A stretch of DNA of 64,000 nt from Klebsiella pneumoniae (GTDB taxonomy: Bacteria > Myxococcota_A > UBA796 > SXON01): the NCBI GenBank assembly GCA_945862325.1, contig CAMAXZ010000008.1, positions 1 to 64,000 of the forward strand, given 5' to 3'. This document shows, piece after piece, positions 34,572 through 44,069 of this stretch. Position 1 is the stretch's first letter; each line of letters opens with the position of its first letter. The position numbers and the translations under genes were made by a program. The notes under the pieces were generated by a model. That model was not told the origin of the DNA. It saw nothing but the letters and a program-made list of their open reading frames with translations, and did not search any database.

Positions 34572-36790
34572 GCGGCTCCGGGCAGCGGCACGACGCGGAT
34601 CGAGCCGACCCGCGCGAAGGCCCCGGCCGCGTCCAGCCGAGGCGCGTGGAAACCGGACCAACGGGTCCATCCGAGCTCCACGGCGTGGTCGCCGAGGGCG
34701 GTGGCGGGGTCCGTCGGGAGCGCGAAGCGCACGACACGATCCCGGCTGCCTTCGACCTGTGCGCGGAGGTCGACCACGCGCCCGTCTACGCGCAACGTCG
34801 CACGCCAGGCGGCGGCGCCGGAGGTGCGGCAGGTGATCCACGTCGGCTCACCGGGGCTCAGCTCCGTGGGGGCGACGACGCAGCCGAGGAGACGCACAGG
34901 GCCCCAATCGGCCAGAGGTACGCCGTGCGCCCGCGGGTGCGGTGCCGCGAAGTGCGCTTCGTACCCTCCGTTGACCCGCGCCCTCCAGACCGCCATGGCG
35001 CGTCGCGCGGCCTCGACCCGCGCGGCGTCCGGGCGCTCGCGGGTCTCCTCGGGGTCGAGGGCCAGGTCGAAGCGCTCGGGTGGGCGGTCGCGGAAGTGGT
35101 CGACGATCTTCTCGTCTCCGCGCCGGAGCGCGAGGCACCGGAACGGCCGCCAGCACGAGTGGAAGAGCTCCCGATCCGCGGGCACGTCGGCGAAGATCGA
35201 GGTCCCCTCGGTGCCGCCGCGCGCGAGCTCCGCGCCCGCGATCGACAGCACCGTGGGCAGCAGGTCGATGTGCTGCCGCGGTCCCGTCGCCACCCCGCGG
35301 CGTTCGAGGGGCCGGCCCCAGATCACCATCGGCACGCGCACCACCTCGTCCCAGATCACCATGTCGTGATGGCGGCGGCCGTGCTCACCGAACGCCTCGC
35401 CGTGGTCGCCGAGGAACACGAACACCGTGTGGTCGAGCGCCCCTGCCCGCGCGTAGGCGTCGACCAGCTCCCCCAGGAAGGCGTCGACGTAGCGCAGGGC
35501 GTGCACGTATCGCGCGCGTTCGCGGCTCACGCCGGGCAGGTCCGGCGTCGGCCAGGTGGACGGCGTGCGGTAGTCGTGGTGGGTCGCCATCGTGAGGTAC
35601 ACCGCAAAGAACGGGCGTTCCAGGTCGGCTGTGCTCCATGCGACGCCCGGCGCGATCATCGCGCGGTCCTCGATGCCGAAGTAGTTCACCGCCTCGAAGG
35701 GCGGCCGGGCGAGGGCGTGGCGCGCGTAGAGCCGATCGAAGCCGAGCGCCCCCACGAGCTCGCGCCGACGCTCGAACTCCTCGGACGCGGTCTGGAAGAA
35801 CGCGGTTCGATAGCCGATGTCGGACAGCAGATCCGGCAGGCAGCGAACGGGCAGTCCGCGGGGACCCGCCTCGCGCACTTCGGCGCGCAGGTAGGGCCAG
35901 GTGCCGCACATCGTCGCGACGATGCTCTTGCTCGTGTGGGGGACGACGGTCGTCCAGTTCGACGCGCGGAGCCCCTCGGCGGCGAACCGAGCGAGGTTCG
36001 GCGTCGTTCCCAGCGCCGGGTCGTCGAGGCTCGTCGCCCGGGCGCCGACGGACTCGAGGAGGACGATGACCACGTTCGGAGGGCGATCCGGGCCCGTGCG
36101 GCGGACTTCGCGCGCCGGTCCCGGACGTCGGGGGATCGACCGGTCCTCGAAGCGGGCCACGGCGTCGAGCGCGAGGTGCTCTGGGAAGCTGGGCGAGAGC
36201 GGCGCGAGGGCACGCGCGGGCTCCGGTCGGCCGAACGCGAGGAGCGCGAGCCCGGGCGCCGCGACGAGCGGCGCGACCCGCGTGAGGGCGCGGGCGAGCC
36301 GCTTCGGCGGCGTGACGATGGCCGGGGACATCGCGAGGAGGAACGCCGTGACCAGCCCAAGCAGGTGCCATACGCGCACTTCGCTCGCGAACACCGGGTA
36401 CACCTCCGGAGCGGAGCGCGCGGCGAACACGATCAGGGCCGTGTCGGCGCGGCTGCCGGTGACGTGGGTGAACACGAGGTCGGCGACCCCGAGCAGGAGC
36501 AGCGCGGCGCAGAGACCGTGGTACGCGAGCCGGACCACGGCGCGCGCGCGTCCGGCCGACACGCGCAGGACGGCGGTGCCGATGACGAACATCGACGTCC
36601 AAAGCACGACGTCACCCAGATTCACGCGCAGCAGCTCGGCCCACGTGGCGCTAGGGACCCGCGCGAGCGCCACCCAGGTTCGAAGCGCGGCGAGCGGCAC
36701 CATCGCCCCGAAGGCGCCGAGCAGCGCCGGAATTACGTCTTCGGAACGGAGGATTCGCCGCGGGTGGATCACGCGACGTTGTGTGGTCAC
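34556..36790 (-). CDS. LtaS-like sulfatase/phosphotransferase membrane protein
   Basis: 744 residues. About four or five membrane segments lie in the first 180 residues, then a periplasmic alkaline-phosphatase-fold domain. NVVIVLLESVGARA supplies the metal-binding Glu, PHTSKSIVATMCG the nucleophile Thr, and VFLGDHGEAFGEH the Asp-His metal pair. It belongs with LtaS, OpgB and related phosphoglycerol or phosphoethanolamine transferases that modify surface glycans or lipids using a phospholipid head group. A beta-rich domain of about 110 residues closes the protein. It is divergent from a diacylglycerol-kinase-like gene, which could recycle the diacylglycerol such an enzyme releases (inference). 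Confidence 0.88.
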   Translation of the reverse strand: MTTQRRVIHPRRILRSEDVIPALLGAFGAMVPLAALRTWVALARVPSATWAELLRVNLGDVVLWTSMFVIGTAVLRVSAGRARAVVRLAYHGLCAALLLLGVADLVFTHVTGSRADTALIVFAARSAPEVYPVFASEVRVWHLLGLVTAFLLAMSPAIVTPPKRLARALTRVAPLVAAPGLALLAFGRPEPARALAPLSPSFPEHLALDAVARFEDRSIPRRPGPAREVRRTGPDRPPNVVIVLLESVGARATSLDDPALGTTPNLARFAAEGLRASNWTTVVPHTSKSIVATMCGTWPYLRAEVREAGPRGLPVRCLPDLLSDIGYRTAFFQTASEEFERRRELVGALGFDRLYARHALARPPFEAVNYFGIEDRAMIAPGVAWSTADLERPFFAVYLTMATHHDYRTPSTWPTPDLPGVSRERARYVHALRYVDAFLGELVDAYARAGALDHTVFVFLGDHGEAFGEHGRRHHDMVIWDEVVRVPMVIWGRPLERRGVATGPRQHIDLLPTVLSIAGAELARGGTEGTSIFADVPADRELFHSCWRPFRCLALRRGDEKIVDHFRDRPPERFDLALDPEETRERPDAARVEAARRAMAVWRARVNGGYEAHFAAPHPRAHGVPLADWGPVRLLGCVVAPTELSPGEPTWITCRTSGAAAWRATLRVDGRVVDLRAQVEGSRDRVVRFALPTDPATALGDHAVELGWTRWSGFHAPRLDAAGAFARVGSIRVVPLPGAAQPPR

Positions 36791-36834
36791 CCTCCCGACC
36801 CCGACAAGCGCCGCGCCGAGCGTGGCACGGCGCT

Positions 36835-36840
36835 TAGCTT
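36835..36840 (+). promoter_or_regulatory. Candidate -10 of the lipid kinase gene (leaderless)
   Basis: TAGCTT (TAnnnT) is followed by exactly 6 bases and the ATG at 36847. No ribosome site lies between. Confidence 0.4.
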
Positions 36841-36846
36841 CCCTTC

Positions 36847-37836
36847 ATGCTCCTGCTCGTCGGAAACCCCAGCTCCCAGTCCGGCCGCAACGCCGAGCGC
36901 ATCGCCCTCGCGCGCGCCCTCATGGAGCGGCACGGCATCGCGAACGCGCTGCTCCCCACCCGGCCGGATGGCCTCACCGTGCTCGACGTCGCCGAGCGCC
37001 TCCGCGGCGGCGGCTACGAGGCGGTGGTGGCGATGGGCGGCGACGGCACCTTCGCGGATGTCGCGAAGGGGCTCATGCTCAGCGGCACGCAGATCCCGAT
37101 GGGGCTCCTCCCGACCGGCACCGCCAACAACAACGGCCGCAGCGTCGGGCTCAGCGCCGACCCGGCGGACCTCGAGCGCAACGTCATGACCCTCAAGGAG
37201 GGGACCCCGGCGCCCTTCGACGCCGGGCACGTCGCCGCGTTCGACGTCCTCGACCGCCACGTGGCGTCCGATTGGTTCTTCGACTCGATGGGGTGGGGGA
37301 TCTCCGCCCGCATCCTCCGAATGCGCAACGAGGACCGGCGCCTCGTCGCCGGCGTGCCGATCCTACGGGAGCTGTACCGTGACCGGGTCGTGTTCGTGGG
37401 GGCCGTCGCCCGCGCCTTCCTGGAGAGTTGGGTGGGCGACCAGCAGTTCGAGGCGGAGGTCACCACCGAGCACGGGACGGTGTTCCTCGAGCACGTCACG
37501 GACCTCATCGTGAACAACACCCGCTACTACGCCAGCGCCTGGGTGTTCGACCCGACCAGCTCCCACGAAGACGGCGAGATGGAGCTCGTGCCGTTTCGCG
37601 GGCAACAGGAGTGGATCGCGCGCTGCGCCGTGAGCATCGACGGGCTTCCGCCCGTCGACGACACGTTGCCGGAGATGTCGCCCATCGTGCGCGCCCGCCG
37701 GTTCGAGGTGCGCCTCCTGGAGCGAGCGGGGGCTGACCCCGTCGAGACGCAGCTGGACGGGGAGCAGTGGGCGGGGGCGACCCGCTGGGACATCGAGGTG
37801 GTGCGGCACGCGATCCACCTCCTCGTGCCGGGGTAG
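36847..37836 (+). CDS. Diacylglycerol kinase-like lipid kinase (DagK/YegS family)
   Basis: 329 residues. LLLVGNPSSQSGRNA opens the family fold, MGGDGTFADVAKG is the nucleotide-binding GGDGT motif and LLPTGTANNNGRS the second conserved loop. The C-terminal beta-sandwich ends with VETQLDGEQWAG, where the family has its DGE metal-binding motif. It probably phosphorylates diacylglycerol or a related lipid at the inner membrane. It lies 56 bases from the divergent LtaS-like gene and converges with a peroxiredoxin gene. Confidence 0.93.
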   Translation: MLLLVGNPSSQSGRNAERIALARALMERHGIANALLPTRPDGLTVLDVAERLRGGGYEAVVAMGGDGTFADVAKGLMLSGTQIPMGLLPTGTANNNGRSVGLSADPADLERNVMTLKEGTPAPFDAGHVAAFDVLDRHVASDWFFDSMGWGISARILRMRNEDRRLVAGVPILRELYRDRVVFVGAVARAFLESWVGDQQFEAEVTTEHGTVFLEHVTDLIVNNTRYYASAWVFDPTSSHEDGEMELVPFRGQQEWIARCAVSIDGLPPVDDTLPEMSPIVRARRFEVRLLERAGADPVETQLDGEQWAGATRWDIEVVRHAIHLLVPG

Positions 37837-37852
37837 GCCCCCCGCGGGTGCC

Positions 37853-38329
37853 TTACCCGACGGAGACGCCGGCGACGGCGGCCGCGACCGCGTCGTAGTC
37901 GGGCTCGACGCCGGGGTTCGGCGCGACCCATTCGTAGGTGACCACACCCTCCTCGTTGATCAGGAAGATCGAGCGCTTCGCCGCGGTGTACGACGGCAGG
38001 CCCGCGAAGTCCTCGTGCGCGACGCCGTAGTGGGTGACGGCGTAGCGGGAGTAGTCGGACAGGAGCGGGTAGTTCAGCTCGTTCTTGGTCGCGAAGGCGG
38101 CATTGGCGAACGGCGAGTCGACCGAGATGCCGAGCACCTCGGCGTTGTAGCGCGCGAGGTTGACGAACGCGTCGCGGATGGCGCAGAGCTCGCGCTCGCA
38201 CACGCCCGTGAAGGCGGCCGGGAAGAAGGCGAGGAGCACCTTCTTGCCACGATAGCTCTCCAGGGAGATGGGCTTGCGGCCGGTGTCGACGAGGGTGAAG
38301 AGGGGCGCGGACTGACCGACGAGGCTCAT
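37853..38329 (-). CDS. Peroxiredoxin (AhpE/Bcp-like)
   Basis: 158 residues. The peroxidatic cysteine is Cys44 in PAAFTGVCERELC, with a possible resolving Cys49 five residues on. VLGISVDSPFANAAFATKN and SIFLINEEGVV are typical thioredoxin-fold segments. It reduces hydrogen peroxide or organic peroxides in the cytoplasm; no dedicated reductase is adjacent. The ATG at 38329 is preceded by CCGGAG. It converges with the lipid kinase and diverges from the second glycosyltransferase. Confidence 0.93.
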   Translation of the reverse strand: MSLVGQSAPLFTLVDTGRKPISLESYRGKKVLLAFFPAAFTGVCERELCAIRDAFVNLARYNAEVLGISVDSPFANAAFATKNELNYPLLSDYSRYAVTHYGVAHEDFAGLPSYTAAKRSIFLINEEGVVTYEWVAPNPGVEPDYDAVAAAVAGVSVG

Positions 38330-38420
38330 ACGGGGCTCCGGAAGGGGGTTGCGCGCACGTATCGCGGCCGAGCCGCATGACTCGGGTGGTCGCGCGCTTT
38401 CAGTTACGATAGCCCCGCGC

Positions 38421-40064
38421 GTGTCCTGGCTCACCTCGAGTCGCCTCCGCGCGGCGCTGCTCGTCCTCCTCGTCGTGTCGAAGTGCTGGGTCGCGGCCCT
38501 GTCTTCGAAGGTGGGCATCGACGGCGCCTACTACATGGACGTGGCGGGCCACGTGCGCGATGGTCACGGGCTGATGACCGACGTGTCGCTGTTCAACGCG
38601 GCGATGCCTCATTTTCCGCATCCTACGCCGATTTATCCGCTGTGGCCCCTCCTGCTCGGCTACAGCGCGCGCCTCGTGCCGATCGACGTCGCCGCCGTGT
38701 GGTTGCCCAGCCTCTTGTGGATCGCGACGTTGTTCCTCGGGGAGCGCCTCTTCCGGAAGCTCGCGCCCTTTCCGCTCGGGCACCCGTCGATCGACGGGGG
38801 CGTGTTGTTCCTCCTGACCTTCGGGATGAACCCCACGAACTGGCGGCACGCCACCCGGCCCTACACCGAGCCGCTCGGGTTCCTGCTGCTCGTGCTGTTC
38901 TTGTGGCGCCTCGTCGCATACACGCGCCGCCCGGCGCTGACCGTGGCGTTCGAGCTCGGTTTGTGGTGCGGGCTGATGATCCTCTCCCGGTCGCAGCTCG
39001 TCCTCGTGACGGTGGCGATGTTGACCGTGCTCGGCGGGCGCGTCGTGGTCGGGCCAGATCGTGCGCGCGCGCTCGCACACGCGCCCGTGGTGGTCATCGG
39101 CGTCCTCGTCGCACTCTCCCCGTGGCTCGCGTGGCTCGACACGTTCACCGAGGTGACACCGGGGACGGTGCTGAGCTTCCAGACGTGGCAGGCCCAGCCC
39201 GGCCTGACCAAGGTGTCCGTGGTGGCCCCGTGGGAGGGCCTCGGCCCGTGGTTGCTCAAGCGCCTCGAAGGGGTGGGCGAGGCGTACACGCCGACGGGGA
39301 AGTACGCGTACTACATCGTGTTTCACGGCGCGGAGTACGTCGTGTTCCCGGGGCTCGTGGTCGCGTGGACGGAGCGGCGCGCCCTCTGGCGTTGGGTGAA
39401 GGACCCGGACAACACCGTCCTCCTGTTCGTGGTGGTGCTCGGGTTGGGTTGGATGGCGCAGCTCCACCTGCTCAACAAGCCGTTCTTCTCGAAGTGGAAC
39501 TTCGGTCTTCGCCACGCGATCCCGGCGGTCGCGGTCATCGGCCCCACGATCGGGTGGCTGCTGTGGCGCGGCGGCTGGGCCCGATGGGCGGCCGCGGGCT
39601 GCCTCGTCTGGTCGGTGGTGGCGAGCGCCCAGAGCCTCGGCTTCGGCATGCGGGGATATCGGGCGTCGAAGGTTCGGATACGCGCCAACGAGGTCGTCGG
39701 TGAGTGGGTCCGGCACCACGCGCTCCCAGGCGAGGCGCCCGTGGCGATGATGATGGACCCGTACACCCAGTACGTGGGGCGCGCGCACGACGGCATCGGT
39801 TGGCACTGGGTGTTCGCGCGCACGCCGGTGGCCGACCTGCAGTTCATCGTCCGTGAGCTCGACGCCGACTTCCTCATCACGTCCGCGCACTCGAAGGCGA
39901 TCCCCGGCAACGGCGATGTCGCGGGCTTCGAGGCGCTGTTCGTCGAGCGCGAAGACGCGCCGGACGGGTGGCGGGTCTGGGACGTGCGCGCGGCGGGCGA
40001 CGACGGCGCCGGCCAGCTCCCGAAGTACATGACGATGGACGACGAAGAGGACGACGAGCGCTGA
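38421..40064 (+). CDS. Membrane glycosyltransferase-like protein (GT39-like)
   Basis: 547 residues from a GTG; GATAGCCC lies just upstream. About ten hydrophobic segments cover residues 10-420. The first loop has an Asp in KVGIDGAYYMDVAGHVRDGH, the position of the GT-C catalytic loop, and NWRHATRPYTEPLGFLL is the second conserved loop. A C-terminal soluble stretch (NEVVGEWVRHHALPGEAP) resembles that of the partial gene at 1-1551, so the window has two members of this superfamily. Substrate is unknown. The last residues are acidic (DDEEDDER). The start choice is moderate: a longer frame begins at 38349. Confidence 0.8.
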   Translation: MSWLTSSRLRAALLVLLVVSKCWVAALSSKVGIDGAYYMDVAGHVRDGHGLMTDVSLFNAAMPHFPHPTPIYPLWPLLLGYSARLVPIDVAAVWLPSLLWIATLFLGERLFRKLAPFPLGHPSIDGGVLFLLTFGMNPTNWRHATRPYTEPLGFLLLVLFLWRLVAYTRRPALTVAFELGLWCGLMILSRSQLVLVTVAMLTVLGGRVVVGPDRARALAHAPVVVIGVLVALSPWLAWLDTFTEVTPGTVLSFQTWQAQPGLTKVSVVAPWEGLGPWLLKRLEGVGEAYTPTGKYAYYIVFHGAEYVVFPGLVVAWTERRALWRWVKDPDNTVLLFVVVLGLGWMAQLHLLNKPFFSKWNFGLRHAIPAVAVIGPTIGWLLWRGGWARWAAAGCLVWSVVASAQSLGFGMRGYRASKVRIRANEVVGEWVRHHALPGEAPVAMMMDPYTQYVGRAHDGIGWHWVFARTPVADLQFIVRELDADFLITSAHSKAIPGNGDVAGFEALFVEREDAPDGWRVWDVRAAGDDGAGQLPKYMTMDDEEDDER

Positions 40065-40108
40065 GGGTCGGCCCGCGCCCGACCCGGCGCGTCGCGTTAG
40101 CGCCGGGC

Positions 40109-41014
40109 ATGCCCCTGGTCACCCTCGAACGCGCCGTCGCGCTCCTTCAGGCGGGCGCCGTCGTCGGCGTCCCGACGGAGACGGTCTACGGGCTCGCCGC
40201 GCGCGCCGCCGAACCCGCCGCGGTTCACCAGATCTTCGCGCGGAAGGGCCGCCCCGCGGACCATCCGCTCATCGTGCACGTCGCCGACGCGCCGGAAGAA
40301 GCCGGCGTCGCGGACGATCGCGCCGTGGCCCTCGCGCGCGCGTTCTGGCCGGGGCCGCTCACCCTCGTCCTGCCGAGGCTCCCCTGGGTGCCCGACGCGG
40401 TGACCGGGGGCGGCGACAGCGTCGGCGTCCGCGCGCCGGCACACCCCCTGGTCCACGCGCTCTTGCGCGCGGTCGGGCCCCTCGCCGCGCCGAGCGCGAA
40501 CCCGTTCGGGCGCACGAGCCCGACGACCGCGGCGCACGTCCTCCGCTACTTCCCCGATCTCGCGGTGCTCGACGGCGGGGCGTGCGCCGTGGGCCTCGAG
40601 AGCACGATCGTCGACCTGACCGGCCCACGCGCCGCGCTCCTGCGGCCCGGCGCCGTGTCCCGCGGGGCGGTCGAGGCGGTCATCGGGCCCGTCGCCGTCG
40701 GCGGTGCCACGCGCGCGCCCGGGGGGCTCCCGGCCCACTATGCGCCGCGCGCGCGCCTCGTGGCGAGCGCCGCCCCCGACGCGGACTGCGCCCGAGAGGT
40801 GGCCGCGGGGCGGACGGTGCGTGTGCTGCGCGCCGCGGACGACGCGGAGGCCTACGCGCGCGCGCTCTATTCGGCGCTGCACGAGGCCGACGCCGGGGGA
40901 GTGGACGTGATCGTCGCGGAGCTCGCCGCGCCCGGCGCCTTCGGCGACGCGATCAACGACCGACTGCGCCGCGCCCACGCGGCATCTACGAGGGACGACG
41001 ATGGGAATTCGTGA
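40109..41014 (+). CDS. sua5: L-threonylcarbamoyladenylate synthase (Sua5/YwlC type)
   Basis: 301 residues. VGVPTETVYGLAARA, FARKGRPADHPLIVHV and APSANPFGRTSPTTA are the YrdC-domain signatures, and GLESTIVDLTGPRAALLRPG is the nucleotide-binding stretch. A C-terminal Sua5 domain follows (GLPAHYAPRARL). It makes threonylcarbamoyl-AMP for the t6A modification of tRNAs that read ANN codons, including the tRNA-Met type. It overlaps the next gene by 14 bases. A TTAGCG lies 6 bases before the ATG. Confidence 0.95.
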   Translation: MPLVTLERAVALLQAGAVVGVPTETVYGLAARAAEPAAVHQIFARKGRPADHPLIVHVADAPEEAGVADDRAVALARAFWPGPLTLVLPRLPWVPDAVTGGGDSVGVRAPAHPLVHALLRAVGPLAAPSANPFGRTSPTTAAHVLRYFPDLAVLDGGACAVGLESTIVDLTGPRAALLRPGAVSRGAVEAVIGPVAVGGATRAPGGLPAHYAPRARLVASAAPDADCAREVAAGRTVRVLRAADDAEAYARALYSALHEADAGGVDVIVAELAAPGAFGDAINDRLRRAHAASTRDDDGNS

Positions 41015-41513
41015 TCGACTTCGCGCCGCGCCGGATCGCTTCGCCCGCGCGCTGGGCCTCGTGCCGAGCCCGCCCGCGGTGGGCGCCGCGGCGCCCGCGC
41101 TCGACGTCGCTGACGCCTCGGGTCGTGCGTGGAGCCTCTCCGAGCTGAAAGGTGCGCCGTTCGTTCTGTACTTCTACCCGAAGGACGACACGCCCGGGTG
41201 CACCCGGGAGGCGTGTGATCTGCGCGACGCGCTGGTGCACCACCCGTGGGCGCGCGTGCTCGGCGCGTCCGCCGACGCCGCCACCAGCCACCACGCGTTC
41301 GCCCAGAAGTTCGCGTTGCCGTTCCCGCTCCTCGTCGACGAAGACGGCGCGCTCGCGCGCCGCTGGGGCGCCGCCGGGCTCGACGGCGCGCCGCGCCGCG
41401 TGACGTTCGTGGTGGATCGCGCGGGGCTCGTGGCCCGCGTGTTCGACCCGGTCGACGTCCGTGGGCACGCCGACGCCGTGATCGCCGCGCTGGAGCCGTT
41501 GCTGTTGCGATAG
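41001..41513 (+). CDS. bcp: Thioredoxin-dependent peroxiredoxin (Bcp/PrxQ)
   Basis: 170 residues. The active site FYPKDDTPGCTREACDLRD has peroxidatic Cys67 and resolving Cys72, the PrxQ arrangement. A 25-residue N-terminal extension precedes the domain and is not a convincing signal peptide. It removes hydroperoxides with thioredoxin. Its start lies inside the end of the Sua5 gene, so the two are cotranscribed and probably coupled. It is the second peroxiredoxin within 3.5 kb. Confidence 0.94.
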   Translation: MGIRDRLRAAPDRFARALGLVPSPPAVGAAAPALDVADASGRAWSLSELKGAPFVLYFYPKDDTPGCTREACDLRDALVHHPWARVLGASADAATSHHAFAQKFALPFPLLVDEDGALARRWGAAGLDGAPRRVTFVVDRAGLVARVFDPVDVRGHADAVIAALEPLLLR

Positions 41514-41516
41514 AGT
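41511..41516 (+). promoter_or_regulatory. Candidate -10 of the OPT transporter gene
   Basis: TAGAGT begins at the bcp stop codon and is followed by 7 bases and the ATG at 41524, the leaderless spacing seen at several other genes here. Confidence 0.3.
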
Positions 41517-41523
41517 GCCGCGG

Positions 41524-44016
41524 ATGGAACAGGCCCGCGACGACGATCCCCATGCCCCGCGCAAGCTCCCCGACCTGACCGCCGTCCCGGAGGACGAGCG
41601 GGACCGGGTCTGGTTCGAGCACTACTACCAGGGCGATCATGTCCCGCAGCTGACCGTCCGGGCGGTGCTGATGGGCATGGCCCTCGGCGGCGTCATGTCG
41701 CTGTCGAACCTGTACGTCGGCTTGAAGACCGGGTGGGGGTTGGGCGTCGCGATCACGGCGTGCATCCTCAGCTATGCGATCTGGTCGAGCTTCGTGAAGG
41801 TGGGCCTCGCCCGCACGCACATGTCGGTGCTCGAGAACAACTGCATGCAGAGCACGGCCTCGTCGGCCGGGTACAGCACGGGCGGCACGATGGTGTCGGC
41901 CATCGCCGCGTACCTGATCATCACCGGCGAGAACATGCCGATGGCGGTGCTGTTCTGCTGGACCGCCTTCCTCGCGCTGCTCGGCGTGAGCATCGCGGTG
42001 CCCATGAAGCGCCAGATGATCAACCGCGAGCAGCTCAAGTTTCCGTCGGGCATCGCGGCCGCGGAGACCCTCCGCAGCCTGCACGCGGCGGGCGGCGAGT
42101 CGATCCTCAAGGCGCGCGCGCTGTTCGGCACGATGGCGGGCGGCGCCGTCATCAAGTGGTTCGTCGAGGGCAACGCGGGCTTCATGGCCAAGCTCGGCGA
42201 GTGGTCGCACAACGGCAACTGGTTCGTCGGCTGGGGCCTCCGCCCCGACTTCGAGACCTTCGGCAAGGTCGCCATCCCGTACGAGGCGTCGCTCCCGATC
42301 AAGCTCGGCGGTCGCCACGCGGAGGAGTGGGGCATCGCCGTTCCGGTCGACCCGATGATGATCGCCGCGGGCGCGCTCGTCGGCTTGCGCACGGGGGTGT
42401 CGATGGCGATCGGCGCCGTCGTGGTGTGGTTCGTCCTGGCTCCCTCGCTCGACCAGGGCGGCGTGTTCACGCGGATGAAGGTGGGCGACACGGTGACGGG
42501 GCTGAACGAGCCGATCGCCGGGCTCGTGGCCGCGCCCTCTCCGGCGCGCGGCGAGGCCGACCAGGGGCTCGACGCGGCCCTCGCGGCGCTGGCGGCGCTC
42601 CCGGCCGCCGGGGATCCGAGCCGCCAGGCACACCGCCGCGATGTCGCCCGTCTCTGGGCCGCCCGCGTCGACGGCGCCTCCGACGCCGCCTCCGCGGCGC
42701 TCGCGAGCGCGGCGACGCTCGGCGCGCCCGCGTTGTCCACGAAGGACGCCGCGTCCGCCTCGACGGGCCTCGGCCCGCTGGGCGAGCAGGCGCGCGCGGC
42801 CGTCGGTGCGGGGGAGGCCGCGCGTGAGGCGGCACGCCGCCTCGGGTTCGTGCGCGAGGCGATGGCCGACGACGCCGCAGGCGCCGCCGCGGTGGCGGGC
42901 GTGCTGACGGCCGCCGAGGCCGCCGACGTCGCGCGGTCGGGGGCGATGCGACACGCCGACAAGGTCGCCGGCGGCGCGAAGGCGCTCGCCGGCCTGGCCG
43001 ACCACGGCGCGCTTCCGGTCTCGATGATCCGCAAGTGGGCGCTCTGGACCGGCTCTGCGATGATGGTCACGGGCGGGCTGACCGCCTTCGCCTTCCAGTG
43101 GCAGAGCATCGTGCGGGCGCTGTCGGGGCTCGGCGCGCTGTTCCGCTCGGCGTCCAAGCAGGGCGAGCCGGACCCGCTCGAGGCGATCGAAGTGCCGAAC
43201 AGCTGGTTTCTGGGCGGCACCGCCGTCGCCGCGGCCGGGTGCGTGGCGGTCATGCAGTACGAGTGGGGCATCGCCTGGTACTGGGGCCTCGTGTCGATCG
43301 CCTTCGCGTTCGTGCTCAGCCTGGTCGCCTGCCGCGCCACCGGCGAGACGGACATCACGCCAATTGGCGCGATGGGCAAGGTCACGCAGCTCTTCTACGG
43401 CATGGTGATCCCCCAGAACGCCACCGCGAACCTGATGACCGCGGGTGTCACGGCCGGCGCCGCGGGCTCGGCGGCCGACCTGCTCACCGATCTGAAGTCC
43501 GGCTACCTCCTCGGCGCCAACCCGCGCCAGCAGACCATCGCGCAGGCGCTGGGCATCGTGGCCGGCACGCTGGTGGTGGTGCCGGTCTGGTACGTGCTCG
43601 TCCCCGACGCGTCGGCGATCGGCGCGGAGAGCAAGAACTTCCCGGCGCCCTCCGCCGAGGTCTGGGCCAGCGTGTCGAAGCTCCTCGCCAACGGCATCGA
43701 CAGCCTCGATCCCACCGTCCTCACCGGCATGATGATCGGCGGCGTGCTGGGCGTGCTCCTGACCGTCACCGAGCAGCTCGCGCCGCCGAACGTGCGGGCG
43801 TGGATCCCCTCGGCCACGGGCCTCGGCCTGGCGTGCGTGATCAACTTCTCCGACTCGATGGCGTTCCTGATCGGCGCCCTGCTGGCGTGGGCCTGGGAGC
43901 GCGCCAACCTCCGCGCGGCCGACCTCTACGTGGTGCCGGTGGCCTCGGGCATCATCGCCGGCGAGAGCATCATGGGGATCGCCATCGCGCTGATGGGCGC
44001 GAGCGGCCTGTTGTAG
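41524..44016 (+). CDS. OPT family oligopeptide/metal-chelate transporter with Ala-rich insert
   Basis: 830 residues. N-terminal half: QLTVRAVLMGMALGGVMSLS and YVGLKTGWGLGVAITACILS are OPT signatures, with NNCMQSTASSAGYSTGG next. C-terminal half: CRATGETDITPIGAMGKVTQ, MTAGVTAGAAGSAADLLTDL and GVLGVLLTVTEQL. About 14 membrane segments in total. Between the halves, residues about 340-495 are a hydrophilic Ala-rich helical stretch that is not part of the usual family core; it lies in a loop and is probably soluble. The protein likely imports peptides or metal complexes. An alternative GTG at 41515 adds three residues. A strong hairpin follows the stop. Confidence 0.92.
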   Translation: MEQARDDDPHAPRKLPDLTAVPEDERDRVWFEHYYQGDHVPQLTVRAVLMGMALGGVMSLSNLYVGLKTGWGLGVAITACILSYAIWSSFVKVGLARTHMSVLENNCMQSTASSAGYSTGGTMVSAIAAYLIITGENMPMAVLFCWTAFLALLGVSIAVPMKRQMINREQLKFPSGIAAAETLRSLHAAGGESILKARALFGTMAGGAVIKWFVEGNAGFMAKLGEWSHNGNWFVGWGLRPDFETFGKVAIPYEASLPIKLGGRHAEEWGIAVPVDPMMIAAGALVGLRTGVSMAIGAVVVWFVLAPSLDQGGVFTRMKVGDTVTGLNEPIAGLVAAPSPARGEADQGLDAALAALAALPAAGDPSRQAHRRDVARLWAARVDGASDAASAALASAATLGAPALSTKDAASASTGLGPLGEQARAAVGAGEAAREAARRLGFVREAMADDAAGAAAVAGVLTAAEAADVARSGAMRHADKVAGGAKALAGLADHGALPVSMIRKWALWTGSAMMVTGGLTAFAFQWQSIVRALSGLGALFRSASKQGEPDPLEAIEVPNSWFLGGTAVAAAGCVAVMQYEWGIAWYWGLVSIAFAFVLSLVACRATGETDITPIGAMGKVTQLFYGMVIPQNATANLMTAGVTAGAAGSAADLLTDLKSGYLLGANPRQQTIAQALGIVAGTLVVVPVWYVLVPDASAIGAESKNFPAPSAEVWASVSKLLANGIDSLDPTVLTGMMIGGVLGVLLTVTEQLAPPNVRAWIPSATGLGLACVINFSDSMAFLIGALLAWAWERANLRAADLYVVPVASGIIAGESIMGIAIALMGASGLL

Positions 44017-44025
44017 ACCGGGGCG

Positions 44026-44060
44026 GCCGCGAGGCGCGCGGAGACGCGCGGCCTCGCGGC
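44026..44060 (+). terminator. Terminator hairpin of the OPT gene
   Basis: A 15-bp stem with one bulged G (arms 44026-44040 and 44045-44060) is capped by a GAGA tetraloop and followed by a pyrimidine stretch with several T. It lies 10 bases after the stop and between convergent genes. Confidence 0.65.
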
Positions 44061-44069
44061 GGGCTTCTT

